Shown here one piece after another: positions 1 to 6,744 of a DNA stretch of 7,390 bases. The stretch lies in assembly GCA_022567875.1 (NCBI GenBank), contig JADFGB010000042.1:1-7390 (forward strand). Reading direction: 5' to 3'. The notes under the pieces are model-generated. The model saw only the letters and a program-made list of their open reading frames with translations, did not search any database and was not told where the DNA came from. Position 1 is the stretch's first letter. Each line of letters opens with the position of its first letter. A program made the position numbers and the translations under genes. The stretch is from Bacteroidota bacterium (GTDB lineage Bacteria; Bacteroidota; Ignavibacteria; Ignavibacteriales; Ignavibacteriaceae).

Positions 1-72
1 GGGCAGAGACGGAATTGAACCGCCGACACATGGATTTTCAGTCCATTGCTCTACCGACTGAGCTATCTGCCC
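1..72 (-). tRNA. tRNA-Phe (anticodon GAA), missing only the discriminator base at the window edge
   Basis: Read on the minus strand, the sequence folds as a complete cloverleaf. It has a 7-bp acceptor stem (GGGCAGA at 72-66 with TCTGCCC at 7-1), a D-arm with a GCTC/GAGC stem, a 5-bp anticodon stem ATGGA/TCCAT, and a T-arm GGCGG/CCGTC with one G-U pair and a TTCAATT loop. The 7-base anticodon loop is CTGAAAA, so the anticodon is GAA and the tRNA reads UUC/UUU as phenylalanine. The discriminator base and any encoded CCA lie just beyond position 1. It follows glmS by 59 bp on the same strand and could be co-transcribed with it, although no promoter was resolved in that AT-rich gap. Confidence 0.97.
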
Positions 73-131
73 AAAAATTAAAAAACAAAAATATAGATTT
101 TTATTGAGACCTCAAATAAAATTGATAAAAT

Positions 132-1964
132 TTATTCCACCGTAACACTTTTTGCCAAATTTCTCGGCTGGTCAACATCCAACCCTTTTTTAACTGCAAT
201 ATGATATGCCAATAACTGCAAAGGAATTACAGAAAGTATAGGCATTAACATTCTAATTGTTTCAGGAATTTTAATTGAATAATCAACCAACCTGTCAATG
301 TTATCATCACCTTCATTTGCAATTGCAATTACTCTTCCCTTTCTGGCTTTCACTTCTTCAATATTACTAATTATCTTATTGTAAGTTGAATCTTGTGGTG
401 CTATAAATACAGAGGGAACTTTATCTTCAATTAAAGCTATAGGTCCGTGTTTCATTTCCGCAGCAGGATAACCTTCTGCGTGTATATAGGATATTTCTTT
501 CAATTTTAATGCACCTTCCAAAGCAACAGGAAAATTATAACCACGACCCAAATAAAGAATATTTTCTGCATCTTTAAATTCTTCCGCTATTTCTTCAATC
601 TGATCATTTAGTTTTAATATTTGTTCAATCTTCTCCGGTAATTTGTCCAATTCTTTAGCAATATTTTGCCCGTCTATCAAACTCATATTCTTTTTGCGTG
701 CAAGATTGAGAGTGATTAAAGCTAAAACAACTAATTGAGAAGTAAAAGCTTTAGTTGACGCAACACCTATTTCGGGTCCTGCGTGAATATAAACACCTGC
801 GTGAGTTTCGCGCGGAATACTTGAACCGACAACATTACAAATTCCCATTACAAGTGCTCCTCTAATTTTTGCTTCTCTCAATGCAGCTAAAGTATCAGCT
901 GTTTCCCCGCTTTGAGAGATAAAAAACATAGCGTCGTCAGGATAAACAATCGGGTTTCTATATCGGAATTCTGAAGCATATTCAACTTCGGTTGGAATTC
1001 TTGCGTGCTGTTCAAACATATATTCGCCTGTCAGTGCAGCATGCCAGGAAGTACCACAGGCAGAGATAACAATTCTTTTAGATTTATTTAATTTTTCTTC
1101 TACTGATTCCAACCCGCCAAGTTTTGATGTACCTTTTTCAAATATTAATCTTCCCCTCATTGAATTACAGACGGACTGCGGTTGTTCCATAATTTCTTTA
1201 AGCATAAAATGATCATATCCGCTCTTGTCAATCTCCTCAATTGTCATAGTTATTTGATGAACTTCTTTATCAATAATTTCCTCATCCAATGTTCTCGTAT
1301 AAAATCTATCAGAATAAATTTCTGCTATTTCTCCGTCTTCCAAATAAACAACGTGTTTTGTGTGAGAAATAATTGCTGAAACATCGGAAGCTACAAAGTT
1401 TTCTTTTTCACCAACTCCAATAACAAGAGGTGAACCTTTTCTTGCCACAATTAACTTATCCGGTTCTTTTGCATAAACAACTGCAATACCGTAGGTACCT
1501 TGAAGTTTGCTTAATGCTGCGTGAACAGCTTTCACTAATGAATATCCTTTTTTTAAGAAACTGTCAATTAATTGTGGAATTACTTCTGAGTCAGTATCGC
1601 TTATAAAATCATATCCTAATGATTGTAATCCCTTTTTAATTGTAATATAATTTTCAATTATTCCGTTGTGTATTACAAATAAATTTTTATCAGTATTAAA
1701 ATGCGGGTGTGCGTTTACTTCGTTTGGTACCCCGTGTGTTGCCCATCTTGTGTGAGCAATTCCTAAAGTAGGAGAGATATTTATTTTATCAAGATCCTTT
1801 TCTAAATTTACTACTTTCCCTTTTCTCTTAATAACTTGTGATTCACCATTGGATATTAAACCCAAGCCGGCAGAATCATAGCCTCTATATTCAAGTCTTT
1901 TTAAACCATTAATTAATAGAGGAACACAATTTTTAGAACCAATATACCCTACTATTCCGCACAT
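132..1964 (-). CDS. glmS: glutamine--fructose-6-phosphate aminotransferase (isomerizing), GlmS
   Basis: GlmS makes glucosamine-6-phosphate from fructose-6-phosphate and glutamine, the committed cytoplasmic step towards UDP-GlcNAc, peptidoglycan and LPS. The 610 residues match the family length (about 609). The N-terminal Ntn glutaminase domain begins MCGIVGYIG, so Cys2 becomes the catalytic N-terminal cysteine, and it carries HTRWATHG (71-78) and the HNG motif (99-101). Two SIS isomerase domains follow: SACGTSWHA (301-309) with SQSGET (350-355), and YLGRGYNFPVALEGALKLKE (471-490). The expected isomerase residues are present as Glu490, His506 and Lys605, the last in the C-terminal DQPRNLAKSVTVE tail. 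The ATG is fixed by the need for Cys at position 2. Only a weak AAGAG precedes it. It starts 22 bp after the epimerase gene, and that gap leaves no room for a glmS ribozyme. The gene appears intact and functional. Confidence 0.98.
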   Translation of the reverse strand: MCGIVGYIGSKNCVPLLINGLKRLEYRGYDSAGLGLISNGESQVIKRKGKVVNLEKDLDKINISPTLGIAHTRWATHGVPNEVNAHPHFNTDKNLFVIHNGIIENYITIKKGLQSLGYDFISDTDSEVIPQLIDSFLKKGYSLVKAVHAALSKLQGTYGIAVVYAKEPDKLIVARKGSPLVIGVGEKENFVASDVSAIISHTKHVVYLEDGEIAEIYSDRFYTRTLDEEIIDKEVHQITMTIEEIDKSGYDHFMLKEIMEQPQSVCNSMRGRLIFEKGTSKLGGLESVEEKLNKSKRIVISACGTSWHAALTGEYMFEQHARIPTEVEYASEFRYRNPIVYPDDAMFFISQSGETADTLAALREAKIRGALVMGICNVVGSSIPRETHAGVYIHAGPEIGVASTKAFTSQLVVLALITLNLARKKNMSLIDGQNIAKELDKLPEKIEQILKLNDQIEEIAEEFKDAENILYLGRGYNFPVALEGALKLKEISYIHAEGYPAAEMKHGPIALIEDKVPSVFIAPQDSTYNKIISNIEEVKARKGRVIAIANEGDDNIDRLVDYSIKIPETIRMLMPILSVIPLQLLAYHIAVKKGLDVDQPRNLAKSVTVE

Positions 1965-1986
1965 ATTAAACTCTTATATTTTGTAT

Positions 1987-2925
1987 TTATAATTTTGACT
2001 TAAAATATTCTATTGTGGTCTTAAGACCATCTTCTCTACTTACAATAGGTAACCAATTTAATAATTTTTTTGCTTTTTCGATATCAGGCTGCCTTACTTT
2101 AGGATCATTTAATGGAAGTTCTTCAAATACAATATTGCTTCTACTATTTGTTAAATTAATAACTTCCTCAGCAAATTCTTTAATTGTAATTTCATCGGGG
2201 TTACCTATATTGACAGGATTTATCTCATCAGAAAAAAGTAATTTATAAATACCGTCAACCAAATCAGAGACATAACAAAAACTACGTGTTTGAGAACCGT
2301 CACCGAAAACAGTAATATCTTTATTCCTTAATGCCTGCATAACAAATGTAGGCAATGCTCTTCCATCATTAGGTCTCATCCTTGTTCCGTATGTGTTAAA
2401 AATTCTTACTATCCTTGTTTCAATTGAATGGTACCTATGATATGCCATTGTAATTGCTTCTGCAAAACGTTTTGCTTCGTCATAAACTCCTCTAGGTCCA
2501 ATGGGATTAACGTTACCCCAATAATCTTCTTTTTGCGGATGAACCTTAGGATCTCCATAAACTTCGGATGTAGATGCTAAAAGTATTCTTGCATTTTTTT
2601 CTTTTGCAAGTCCTAGCACATTATGTGTACCGAGTGCACCCACTTTAAGAGTTTGAATCGGTAATTTAAGATAGTCAATCGGACTTGCAGGAGATGCAAA
2701 GTGTAAAATATAGTGAACAGCACCAGTTATAAAAATATAATTTGTAATATTGTGTTTTATAAAAAGAAAATTTTCGTTACCTGATAGATGGGCAATGTTA
2801 TCAGAGTTACCTGTAATTAGATTATCAATACAAATAACCCTGAATCCTTCATCAATAAATTTATCGCACAAATGCGAACCAAGGAAACCTGCTCCTCCGG
2901 TAATCACAACAGTTTCTTTTGTCAA
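1987..2925 (-). CDS. UDP-glucuronate decarboxylase-type (UXS-like) NAD-dependent epimerase/dehydratase
   Basis: This is an extended short-chain dehydrogenase/reductase of 312 residues, most like bacterial UDP-glucuronic acid decarboxylases, which make UDP-xylose for envelope polysaccharides. Visible motifs are the NAD-binding [10 protein letters not shown] (10-19), the acidic Asp34 ending the second strand (CIDNLITGN), the active-site region STSEVYGDP (118-126), YDEAK (148-152) as the YxxxK catalytic pair, [14 protein letters not shown] (182-195) and [13 protein letters not shown] (207-219). The last two segments are typical of UXS. The start is a TTG at 2925-2923. The frame opens just after a TAA shared with the end of ftsX, there is no in-frame ATG or GTG before the Rossmann motif, and a nearby ATG at 2936-2934 is in another frame and stops at once. 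A GGA six bases upstream gives a weak ribosome site. Other nucleotide-sugar epimerases are possible, but the UXS assignment fits best. The neighbouring glmS suggests a shared envelope-sugar role. Confidence 0.9.
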   Translation of the reverse strand: MTKETVVITGGAGFLGSHLCDKFIDEGFRVICIDNLITGNSDNIAHLSGNENFLFIKHNITNYIFITGAVHYILHFASPASPIDYLKLPIQTLKVGALGTHNVLGLAKEKNARILLASTSEVYGDPKVHPQKEDYWGNVNPIGPRGVYDEAKRFAEAITMAYHRYHSIETRIVRIFNTYGTRMRPNDGRALPTFVMQALRNKDITVFGDGSQTRSFCYVSDLVDGIYKLLFSDEINPVNIGNPDEITIKEFAEEVINLTNSRSNIVFEELPLNDPKVRQPDIEKAKKLLNWLPIVSREDGLKTTIEYFKSKL

Positions 2926-2937
2926 TATTAATCCATT

Positions 2938-3801
2938 TTAAAATTTTAATGTTATTTTTCTTAATGAAACAATGCTTACTGTAATACCTATTATTGGACC
3001 TAAAAGTAACAGAAACACCAAACTTATTTTGTTTTCAAATCTTAATAGTTCCCTAATTGGCAAATAATCTGAGAGGAAATATACGAACATATAGCCAATA
3101 ACAAATAATATTAAAGTCGAAAATACCCCTATAAAAAACCCATTTAAAATAATAGGTATCTTAATTGTTGAAAGTTTAGCTCCGACAAGTTTCATTGTAT
3201 TTAGTTCAGTGTACTTAGAGTTAATGACCAATAGAATTGTACTGTAAACTATATATAGTGAGATAAAGAATATTACTAACGCAAAAAGAAAAATATAATT
3301 TTTTATTCTATCCAAATAAGAAATCAGCTTATATATATAATCATACTTTAATGAAACTTCATCAACACCCCTAAAAGAAGATAGTTTTTTCACCACATTT
3401 TTTATAAAATTTTGTGTAACATATTTACTCTTTAATGAGACTTCAAACGAAGCAGGAAGCGGATTATAATCAATCAATTTCCTGAAATCTTCTCCGGTAT
3501 TTTTGATAAATAATTCTGCTGCCTTTTTTTTATCAATATACCTTATAGAATAAACAAATTTCTCGTTTTTAATTTTCTTTTTTAGATTATTAATATCGTT
3601 CTTTGTTACTGTATCATTTAGAAAAACATTAATATTAACGCTTCTCTTTAATTTGTTTTGAAGATAATTGGAAAAATTGATTGAGAAAACAGAGGCATAT
3701 ATCAGTGCCAATGAGATACTCATAGACATGAGTGAAAGAAAAAAAGAGGACTTTGCCCTACCGATTAATCTAAACGATTCTTTTATCCAGAAAAATATCA
3801 T
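2938..3801 (-). CDS. ftsX: cell division protein FtsX (ABC-transporter-like permease)
   Basis: FtsX is the inner-membrane half of the FtsEX complex, which controls peptidoglycan hydrolases at the division septum. The 287-residue protein has the family layout: a short cytoplasmic N-terminus with basic residues, TM1 (about 20-42), an extracytoplasmic domain (about 46-165) containing the characteristic NPLPASFEV (113-121), then TM2 (169-193), TM3 (216-244) and TM4 (258-280). The segment [10 protein letters not shown] (199-208) between TM2 and TM3 is typical of FtsX and similar permeases. The ATG directly follows an in-frame TGA (TGAATG), so no longer start exists. No clear Shine-Dalgarno is visible. 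The ATPase partner ftsE is not in this window. Forty-seven bases separate it from the upstream lipoprotein, and its stop lies 12 bases before the epimerase start. Confidence 0.95.
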   Translation of the reverse strand: MIFFWIKESFRLIGRAKSSFFLSLMSMSISLALIYASVFSINFSNYLQNKLKRSVNINVFLNDTVTKNDINNLKKKIKNEKFVYSIRYIDKKKAAELFIKNTGEDFRKLIDYNPLPASFEVSLKSKYVTQNFIKNVVKKLSSFRGVDEVSLKYDYIYKLISYLDRIKNYIFLFALVIFFISLYIVYSTILLVINSKYTELNTMKLVGAKLSTIKIPIILNGFFIGVFSTLILFVIGYMFVYFLSDYLPIRELLRFENKISLVFLLLLGPIIGITVSIVSLRKITLKF

Positions 3802-3848
3802 TCAATAAAATCCATTTTTTTAATTTGACTTTAAATTACAAAATAAAA

Positions 3849-4358
3849 TTAAAAACCTGATTCATCAATCCATTTTACCATTTGCCAATTATTTGTCGAT
3901 TCCTCTCGTTTCAAAAATAAATTAACACGCCCGTCAATTCTTATAACATCTGTAGGGTTAAAAGTGACTGTTAAATTAAAGCCTCTCACAATTGTAGCAT
4001 TTGAAGTATCAACATTTGATAAAATTATGTTATTCCAAATCAGGTCAAGTCTTTGTGAATTTGTAAAGAGTCCGTTAGTGGTTTTCATTTCGTCATCTCT
4101 CCCCCAAGTAACATCAAACCCTTTGTCAAAATCTCTGAAAGTAAAAATGAAATCTTTGCTTACTAGTTTCCCGTAAATACTTGTATCTCTAAATGTATAC
4201 GCAAATTTAAAATTTTGAAACAATCCTTCTATTGTTGTAATATCTGAGAGAGTTTGTGTGGAATTATCTGATGAAAAATCTAATTTTGGTGCAAAAGGGT
4301 TTTTACATCCTACTAAAACTAAAAATATTAAAGTAATATTTAAAATAAGTTTTTTAAT
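3849..4358 (-). CDS. predicted lipoprotein of unknown function with probable ATT start (second of a tandem pair)
   Basis: I do not recognise a named family. The frame is open from a TAA at 4373-4371 to the stop at 3849. The first conventional start codon is a TTG at 4223-4221, which would give 124 residues with no signal. Translating further upstream gives a clear lipoprotein signal peptide: two lysines (residues 2-3), the hydrophobic run LILNITLIFLVLV, and the lipobox L15-V16-G17-C18. The only reasonable initiation codon is the ATT at 4358-4356, which overlaps the preceding gene's stop as ATTAA. An AAGGAAG sits five bases upstream. This gives 169 residues, with Cys18 as the lipidated N-terminus. 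The mature domain is rich in beta-prone segments and aromatics and ends in the motif GRVNLFLKRE...W158...W163-I-D. That end resembles the C-terminus of the upstream lipoprotein, so the two are probably diverged paralogues. An envelope location is inferred. An ATG-to-ATT mutation or base-call error at the start is the main alternative. Confidence 0.82.
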   Translation of the reverse strand: MKKLILNITLIFLVLVGCKNPFAPKLDFSSDNSTQTLSDITTIEGLFQNFKFAYTFRDTSIYGKLVSKDFIFTFRDFDKGFDVTWGRDDEMKTTNGLFTNSQRLDLIWNNIILSNVDTSNATIVRGFNLTVTFNPTDVIRIDGRVNLFLKREESTNNWQMVKWIDESGF

Positions 4359-4929
4359 AAAGTCTTCCTTTTAGTTCACTCCAACTTAGCAGATTGCTGT
4401 TCTTTGTATCCTGCCAAAAATAGATAGTCCAGATTGCTCTTGAATCCCTTATCAAACTAAAACTCAGTTCACCTTGATAATTAGATTGTATTTCCGCACT
4501 AATATTTGGTATATTTATAAAATATGAAGCATTATAAAATAAACTGTCACCTTGTGGACTTGAGGATATATTTGTTAAATTCAATGTTATTGGTTGATCT
4601 TTTTGCACCTTAGAAATAAGATTATTGAAATACTGTTCTTCATTTCTTAAACCCCAGTTATTTGCAAGAGCAGGAAATTGTGATAAAGCTGAACTTGATG
4701 CAGAAAAAGTGAACACTCTATTTGTAAAATTTGGATCTGAAAATGATAACAAATAGTTTTCAAGATTTTTATCTGTAAGTGAATTAATTAGGTTTTGAAT
4801 TAAAAGTTCGGGCGTAACCGGTGTTTGATAATTAGCACGGGATTGATTTGGAGGTTCAACTTCTCTTGTAGAAAATATATCACACCCACTTAAAAAAAAT
4901 AGGAACAATATTACAAAAATAAATCTCAT
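4354..4929 (-). CDS. predicted lipoprotein of unknown function (first of a tandem pair)
   Basis: This is a 191-residue protein of no family I can name. It opens with a lipoprotein signal peptide: MR, the hydrophobic run FIFVILFLFFL, and lipobox L13-S14-G15-C16 giving a lipidated Cys16. A Pro/Asn/Gln-rich linker (about 24-40) leads into an amphipathic helical segment (TPELLIQNLINSLTDKNLENY, 39-59). Then come a WG motif (92-93) and a C-terminal beta region ending GELSFSLIRDSRAIWTIYFW (153-172) plus QD. A helix followed by an antiparallel sheet with conserved tryptophans could suggest an NTF2/SnoaL-like fold, but that is a guess. The ATG overlaps the methyltransferase stop as ATGA, with only a weak GAGAA upstream. 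Its own stop overlaps the start of the next lipoprotein, to which it appears related. Secretion and membrane anchoring are well supported, the function is not. Confidence 0.85.
   Translation of the reverse strand: MRFIFVILFLFFLSGCDIFSTREVEPPNQSRANYQTPVTPELLIQNLINSLTDKNLENYLLSFSDPNFTNRVFTFSASSSALSQFPALANNWGLRNEEQYFNNLISKVQKDQPITLNLTNISSSPQGDSLFYNASYFINIPNISAEIQSNYQGELSFSLIRDSRAIWTIYFWQDTKNSNLLSWSELKGRLY
4364..4370 (-). promoter_or_regulatory. ribosome binding site for the ATT-initiated lipoprotein
   Basis: On the minus strand AAGGAAG matches the AAGGAGG anti-Shine-Dalgarno complement at six of seven positions. It is followed by a five-base spacer (ACTTT) and then ATT. It lies inside the last codons of the upstream lipoprotein gene, which fits translational coupling. 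It is one of the two best Shine-Dalgarno matches in the window and decides the start assignment. Confidence 0.65.
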
Positions 4930-5660
4930 TTCTCGGCTAGAATAATAATTCTATCAGAAATATTCTCATCAAATTTTGATTTATCAAAAGAGCCATAAAT
5001 ATCTTTTACCTTAAATTTTGTCATTTCCAATATACTTTTAATTTCATCTAAACTATAAATTTTTACTGATTCTTTGAAATGTTTTTCATATCCATTTTTT
5101 TTTATTATAATATTTTTTATAACTCTACCATTTTCTATTCGTCTTTTCTGAATTATTTCACCGCCTTCAATTCTTAAACTTGAATTAGGAATTAAATTTT
5201 CTTCCAAATGCTTTTTGTTAAAATAATCAAATACAAAAAAACCGTTTTTGTTCAAATGATTATAGGCAGTTTTAAACACTTTAAAATTCTCTTCATCACT
5301 TTCAAAATAGCCGAAACTTGTAAATAAATTTAGGGCAAGATCAAACTTATTATCAATGCAAAAATCACGTATATCAGCACGTATAAAATCTATACTTACT
5401 TCAGCATTTATCGCATTTCCTTTCGCATTATTAAGTAGGTTTTCGCTAAGATCAACTGCTGTTAAAAGAAATCCTTTTTTAGCAAATTCAATTGAATGTC
5501 TGCCGGCACCGCAGGCAAGATCCAAGATTTTTGATTTGTTTTTTATGTTAGTAATTGAAATTATTGATTCAACAAGTTGGCGGGCTTCCTTTTCATCTCT
5601 GTGTTTATATACATTTAAATATTCTTCGCTTTCAAACCAGCTTACAAACCATTCAGCCAT
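4926..5660 (-). CDS. class I SAM-dependent methyltransferase, substrate unknown
   Basis: This is a 244-residue cytoplasmic protein with a Rossmann-type methyltransferase core. Motif I is LDLACGAGRHSIEFA (46-60), the acidic residue after strand 2 that binds the SAM ribose is Asp70 (TAVDLSENLL), motif II/III is RADIRDF (94-100), and motif IV is FDLALNLFTSFGYF (106-119). The N-terminus, with WFVSWFESEEYLNVYKHRDEKEA (4-26), has the W/Y-rich and Y-x-H-R-D pattern seen in a group of uncharacterised bacterial methyltransferases. Nothing here identifies the acceptor. The start codon overlaps the recR stop by one base (TAATG) and the stop overlaps the first lipoprotein start (ATGA), so it is probably translated in step with both neighbours. 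A role in modifying an envelope or nucleic-acid component cannot be separated on this evidence. Confidence 0.9.
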   Translation of the reverse strand: MAEWFVSWFESEEYLNVYKHRDEKEARQLVESIISITNIKNKSKILDLACGAGRHSIEFAKKGFLLTAVDLSENLLNNAKGNAINAEVSIDFIRADIRDFCIDNKFDLALNLFTSFGYFESDEENFKVFKTAYNHLNKNGFFVFDYFNKKHLEENLIPNSSLRIEGGEIIQKRRIENGRVIKNIIIKKNGYEKHFKESVKIYSLDEIKSILEMTKFKVKDIYGSFDKSKFDENISDRIIILAEK

Positions 5661-6256
5661 TATATTTCTATTCTTCCAAGAACAGCTCTACCGATTGTCG
5701 CTTCATCGGCAAATTCAAGGTCACCACCAACAGGCAAACCTCTTGCTATTCTTGATATTTTTACTCCTAATGGTTTTAACAATTTAGCAAGATAAAGTAT
5801 TGTAGTTTCTCCTTCAGTATCAGGATTTAGTGCTAAAATTATTTCTTTAAATTCTTCATTTTCAAACCTTTTAACCAATTCTTTAATTTTTAGGTCATCA
5901 GGTCCTATACCGGAAAGGGGTGACAATACCCCCCCAAGTACATGATATCCACCATGAAATTCGTTTGTTTTCTCAATTGCAATCACATCACTTGCTTCTT
6001 CAACAACGCATAAAAGTGTGTGATCCCTTTTACCACTTACGCAAATCTCACATAACTCACCAACAGAAAGATTAAAGCACCTCGAACAGAATCGAAGTTT
6101 AGTTTTTAGATCTTTTACAGCATTTACAAAACTATCGACTTCATCTTTTTCTTTTTTTAAAATATAAATTGCTAATCTTTGAGCTGTTTTTTTACCGATA
6201 CTTGGCAATTTACTGAATTCATCAATTGCAATTTGTAGAGGTTCGGCTATTTTCAC
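5660..6256 (-). CDS. recR: recombination mediator protein RecR
   Basis: RecR works with RecO (and RecF) to load RecA onto SSB-coated single-stranded DNA during gap repair. The 198-residue length is standard. In order there are an N-terminal helix-hairpin-helix (LPSIGKKTAQRLA, 17-29), a four-cysteine zinc finger (C57-x2-C60 and C69-x2-C72), a Toprim domain starting near LLCVVEEASDVIAIE (81-95) with Glu86 and ALNPDTEGE (142-150), and the C-terminal ARGLPVGGDLEFADEATIGR (171-190). All expected key residues are present. The start is GTG at 6256-6254, two bases after the ybaB stop. It gives the typical beginning near residue 1, and a G-rich GGGG upstream is only a loose ribosome site. The ybaB-recR pairing is a very widely conserved operon, which strengthens both calls. 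Confidence 0.97.
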   Translation of the reverse strand: MKIAEPLQIAIDEFSKLPSIGKKTAQRLAIYILKKEKDEVDSFVNAVKDLKTKLRFCSRCFNLSVGELCEICVSGKRDHTLLCVVEEASDVIAIEKTNEFHGGYHVLGGVLSPLSGIGPDDLKIKELVKRFENEEFKEIILALNPDTEGETTILYLAKLLKPLGVKISRIARGLPVGGDLEFADEATIGRAVLGRIEI

Positions 6257-6258
6257 AA

Positions 6259-6585
6259 TTATAACCCCGGGATATTAAGTCCGGGAGGAATCATTCCCTT
6301 TGTTACTTTTGCCATTTCTTCTTCGGCTAATTTTGCTGCTGATTGTAATGCTTTATTAACAGCAGCAACAACTAAATCCTCAAGGATTTCTTTGTCATCT
6401 ACATTAATTACTTGTGAATCAATTTCCACTGACACAATCTCTTTATTACCATTAGCCGTTGCTTTTATCATTCCGCCTCCGGCTTCTTCACTTACTTCCA
6501 TTCCACTTAATTGAGCTTGGACTTTTTGCATTTCTGCCTGCATTTTTTGTACTTGCTGCATCATTCCCTGCATTCCGCCTTTCAT
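6259..6585 (-). CDS. ybaB: YbaB/EbfC family nucleoid-associated DNA-binding protein
   Basis: YbaB/EbfC proteins are small dimeric DNA-binding proteins that help organise the nucleoid. The 108 residues fit the family. A Met/Gln-rich N-terminal helix (MQGMMQQVQKMQAEMQKVQA, 5-24) precedes the conserved core with GGGMIKATANG (37-47) and VSVEID (51-56), followed by helix LEDLVVAAVNKAL (68-80) and a Pro/Gly-rich tail (PPGLNIPGL). The ATG is preceded by a near-perfect Shine-Dalgarno GGAGGA five bases away, making this the probable first gene of the minus-strand operon. In many bacteria dnaX lies immediately upstream of this gene. Here an unrelated divergent gene occupies that place. Confidence 0.96.
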   Translation of the reverse strand: MKGGMQGMMQQVQKMQAEMQKVQAQLSGMEVSEEAGGGMIKATANGNKEIVSVEIDSQVINVDDKEILEDLVVAAVNKALQSAAKLAEEEMAKVTKGMIPPGLNIPGL

Positions 6586-6590
6586 TTATT

Positions 6591-6596
6591 TCCTCC
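6591..6596 (-). promoter_or_regulatory. strong ribosome binding site of ybaB
   Basis: On the minus strand GGAGGA is followed by AATAA and then ATG. It is the best Shine-Dalgarno in the window and contrasts with the weak or absent sites before ftsX, glmS and the PurC-like gene. This supports ybaB as the entry point of the operon. Confidence 0.8.
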
Positions 6597-6640
6597 GATT
6601 AGATTAAATTACTTCTAAAAAAAAATACTTTATTTTCGTG

Positions 6641-6648
6641 CAAATATA
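6641..6648 (-). promoter_or_regulatory. candidate promoter -7 element for the ybaB operon (TATATTTG)
   Basis: Read on the minus strand, TATATTTG is an exact match to the Bacteroidota -7 consensus TAnnTTTG and lies about 56 bases upstream of the ybaB ATG. No convincing -33 TTG element sits at the expected distance, and the region is very AT-rich, so a chance match is possible. The position, shortly before the first gene of the cluster, is the main argument in its favour. Confidence 0.35.
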
Positions 6649-6658
6649 ATATAAAGGT

Positions 6659-6686
6659 TTGACATTATGTACTTTATTTTTTTAAT
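6659..6686 (+). promoter_or_regulatory. candidate promoter for the PurC-like gene (TTGACA - 16 bp - TTTAAT)
   Basis: TTGACA at 6659-6664 is a perfect sigma-70-type -35 hexamer, and in the form TTTGACA it also contains the Bacteroidota -33 TTTG. TTTAAT at 6681-6686, after a 16-base spacer, matches TATAAT at five of six positions. Initiation would fall near 6693, giving a leader of about 50 bases before the ATG at 6745. The lineage may use a different consensus, so this is a candidate only. Confidence 0.4.
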
Positions 6687-6700
6687 TTTTTGTTTTGTAA

Positions 6701-6712
6701 ATTAATGTTAAT
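6701..6712. repeat. short perfect inverted repeat in the leader of the PurC-like gene
   Basis: ATTAA-TG-TTAAT is a 5-bp perfect inverted repeat around a two-base centre, placed between the candidate plus-strand start point and the ATG. It could be a small operator. All arms are A/T, so chance occurrence in this composition is quite likely. Confidence 0.2.
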
Positions 6713-6744
6713 ATTTTTTTCTCTATAAAAGTAAATATTTTAAT

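Noticed and set aside
1..72. tRNA-Phe as an integration (att) site for a mobile element
   Set aside because: No integrase gene or repeated tRNA 3' fragment is seen in the window, and sequence beyond position 1 is not available.
87..102. Hairpin AAAAAT-ATAG-ATTTTT between glmS and tRNA-Phe that could be a terminator
   Set aside because: The stem is only six A/T pairs with no G-C, too weak for an intrinsic terminator and expected by chance in this composition.
1965..1986. Possible glmS ribozyme or riboswitch leader
   Set aside because: Only 22 bases separate glmS from the preceding gene, far too few for the ribozyme core.
2934..2936. ATG as the start of the UXS-like gene
   Set aside because: It is in a different frame and meets a stop two codons later, so the in-frame TTG at 2925-2923 is preferred.
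3849..4223. A 124-residue version of the second lipoprotein starting at TTG
   Set aside because: It would remove an otherwise perfect signal peptide and lipobox encoded in the same open frame just upstream, and it has no better ribosome site than the ATT start.
4350..4373. Programmed frameshift joining the two lipoprotein genes, prompted by the run of six A's
   Set aside because: The A-run lies at and after the first gene's stop codon, and the second frame begins with its own signal peptide, which makes sense only as a new N-terminus.
5356..5787. Plus-strand open frame of 143 codons opposite the methyltransferase and recR
   Set aside because: It overlaps two well-identified genes on the other strand, has no recognisable domain or ribosome site, and reads as an antisense shadow, as do the other plus-strand frames below 6700.
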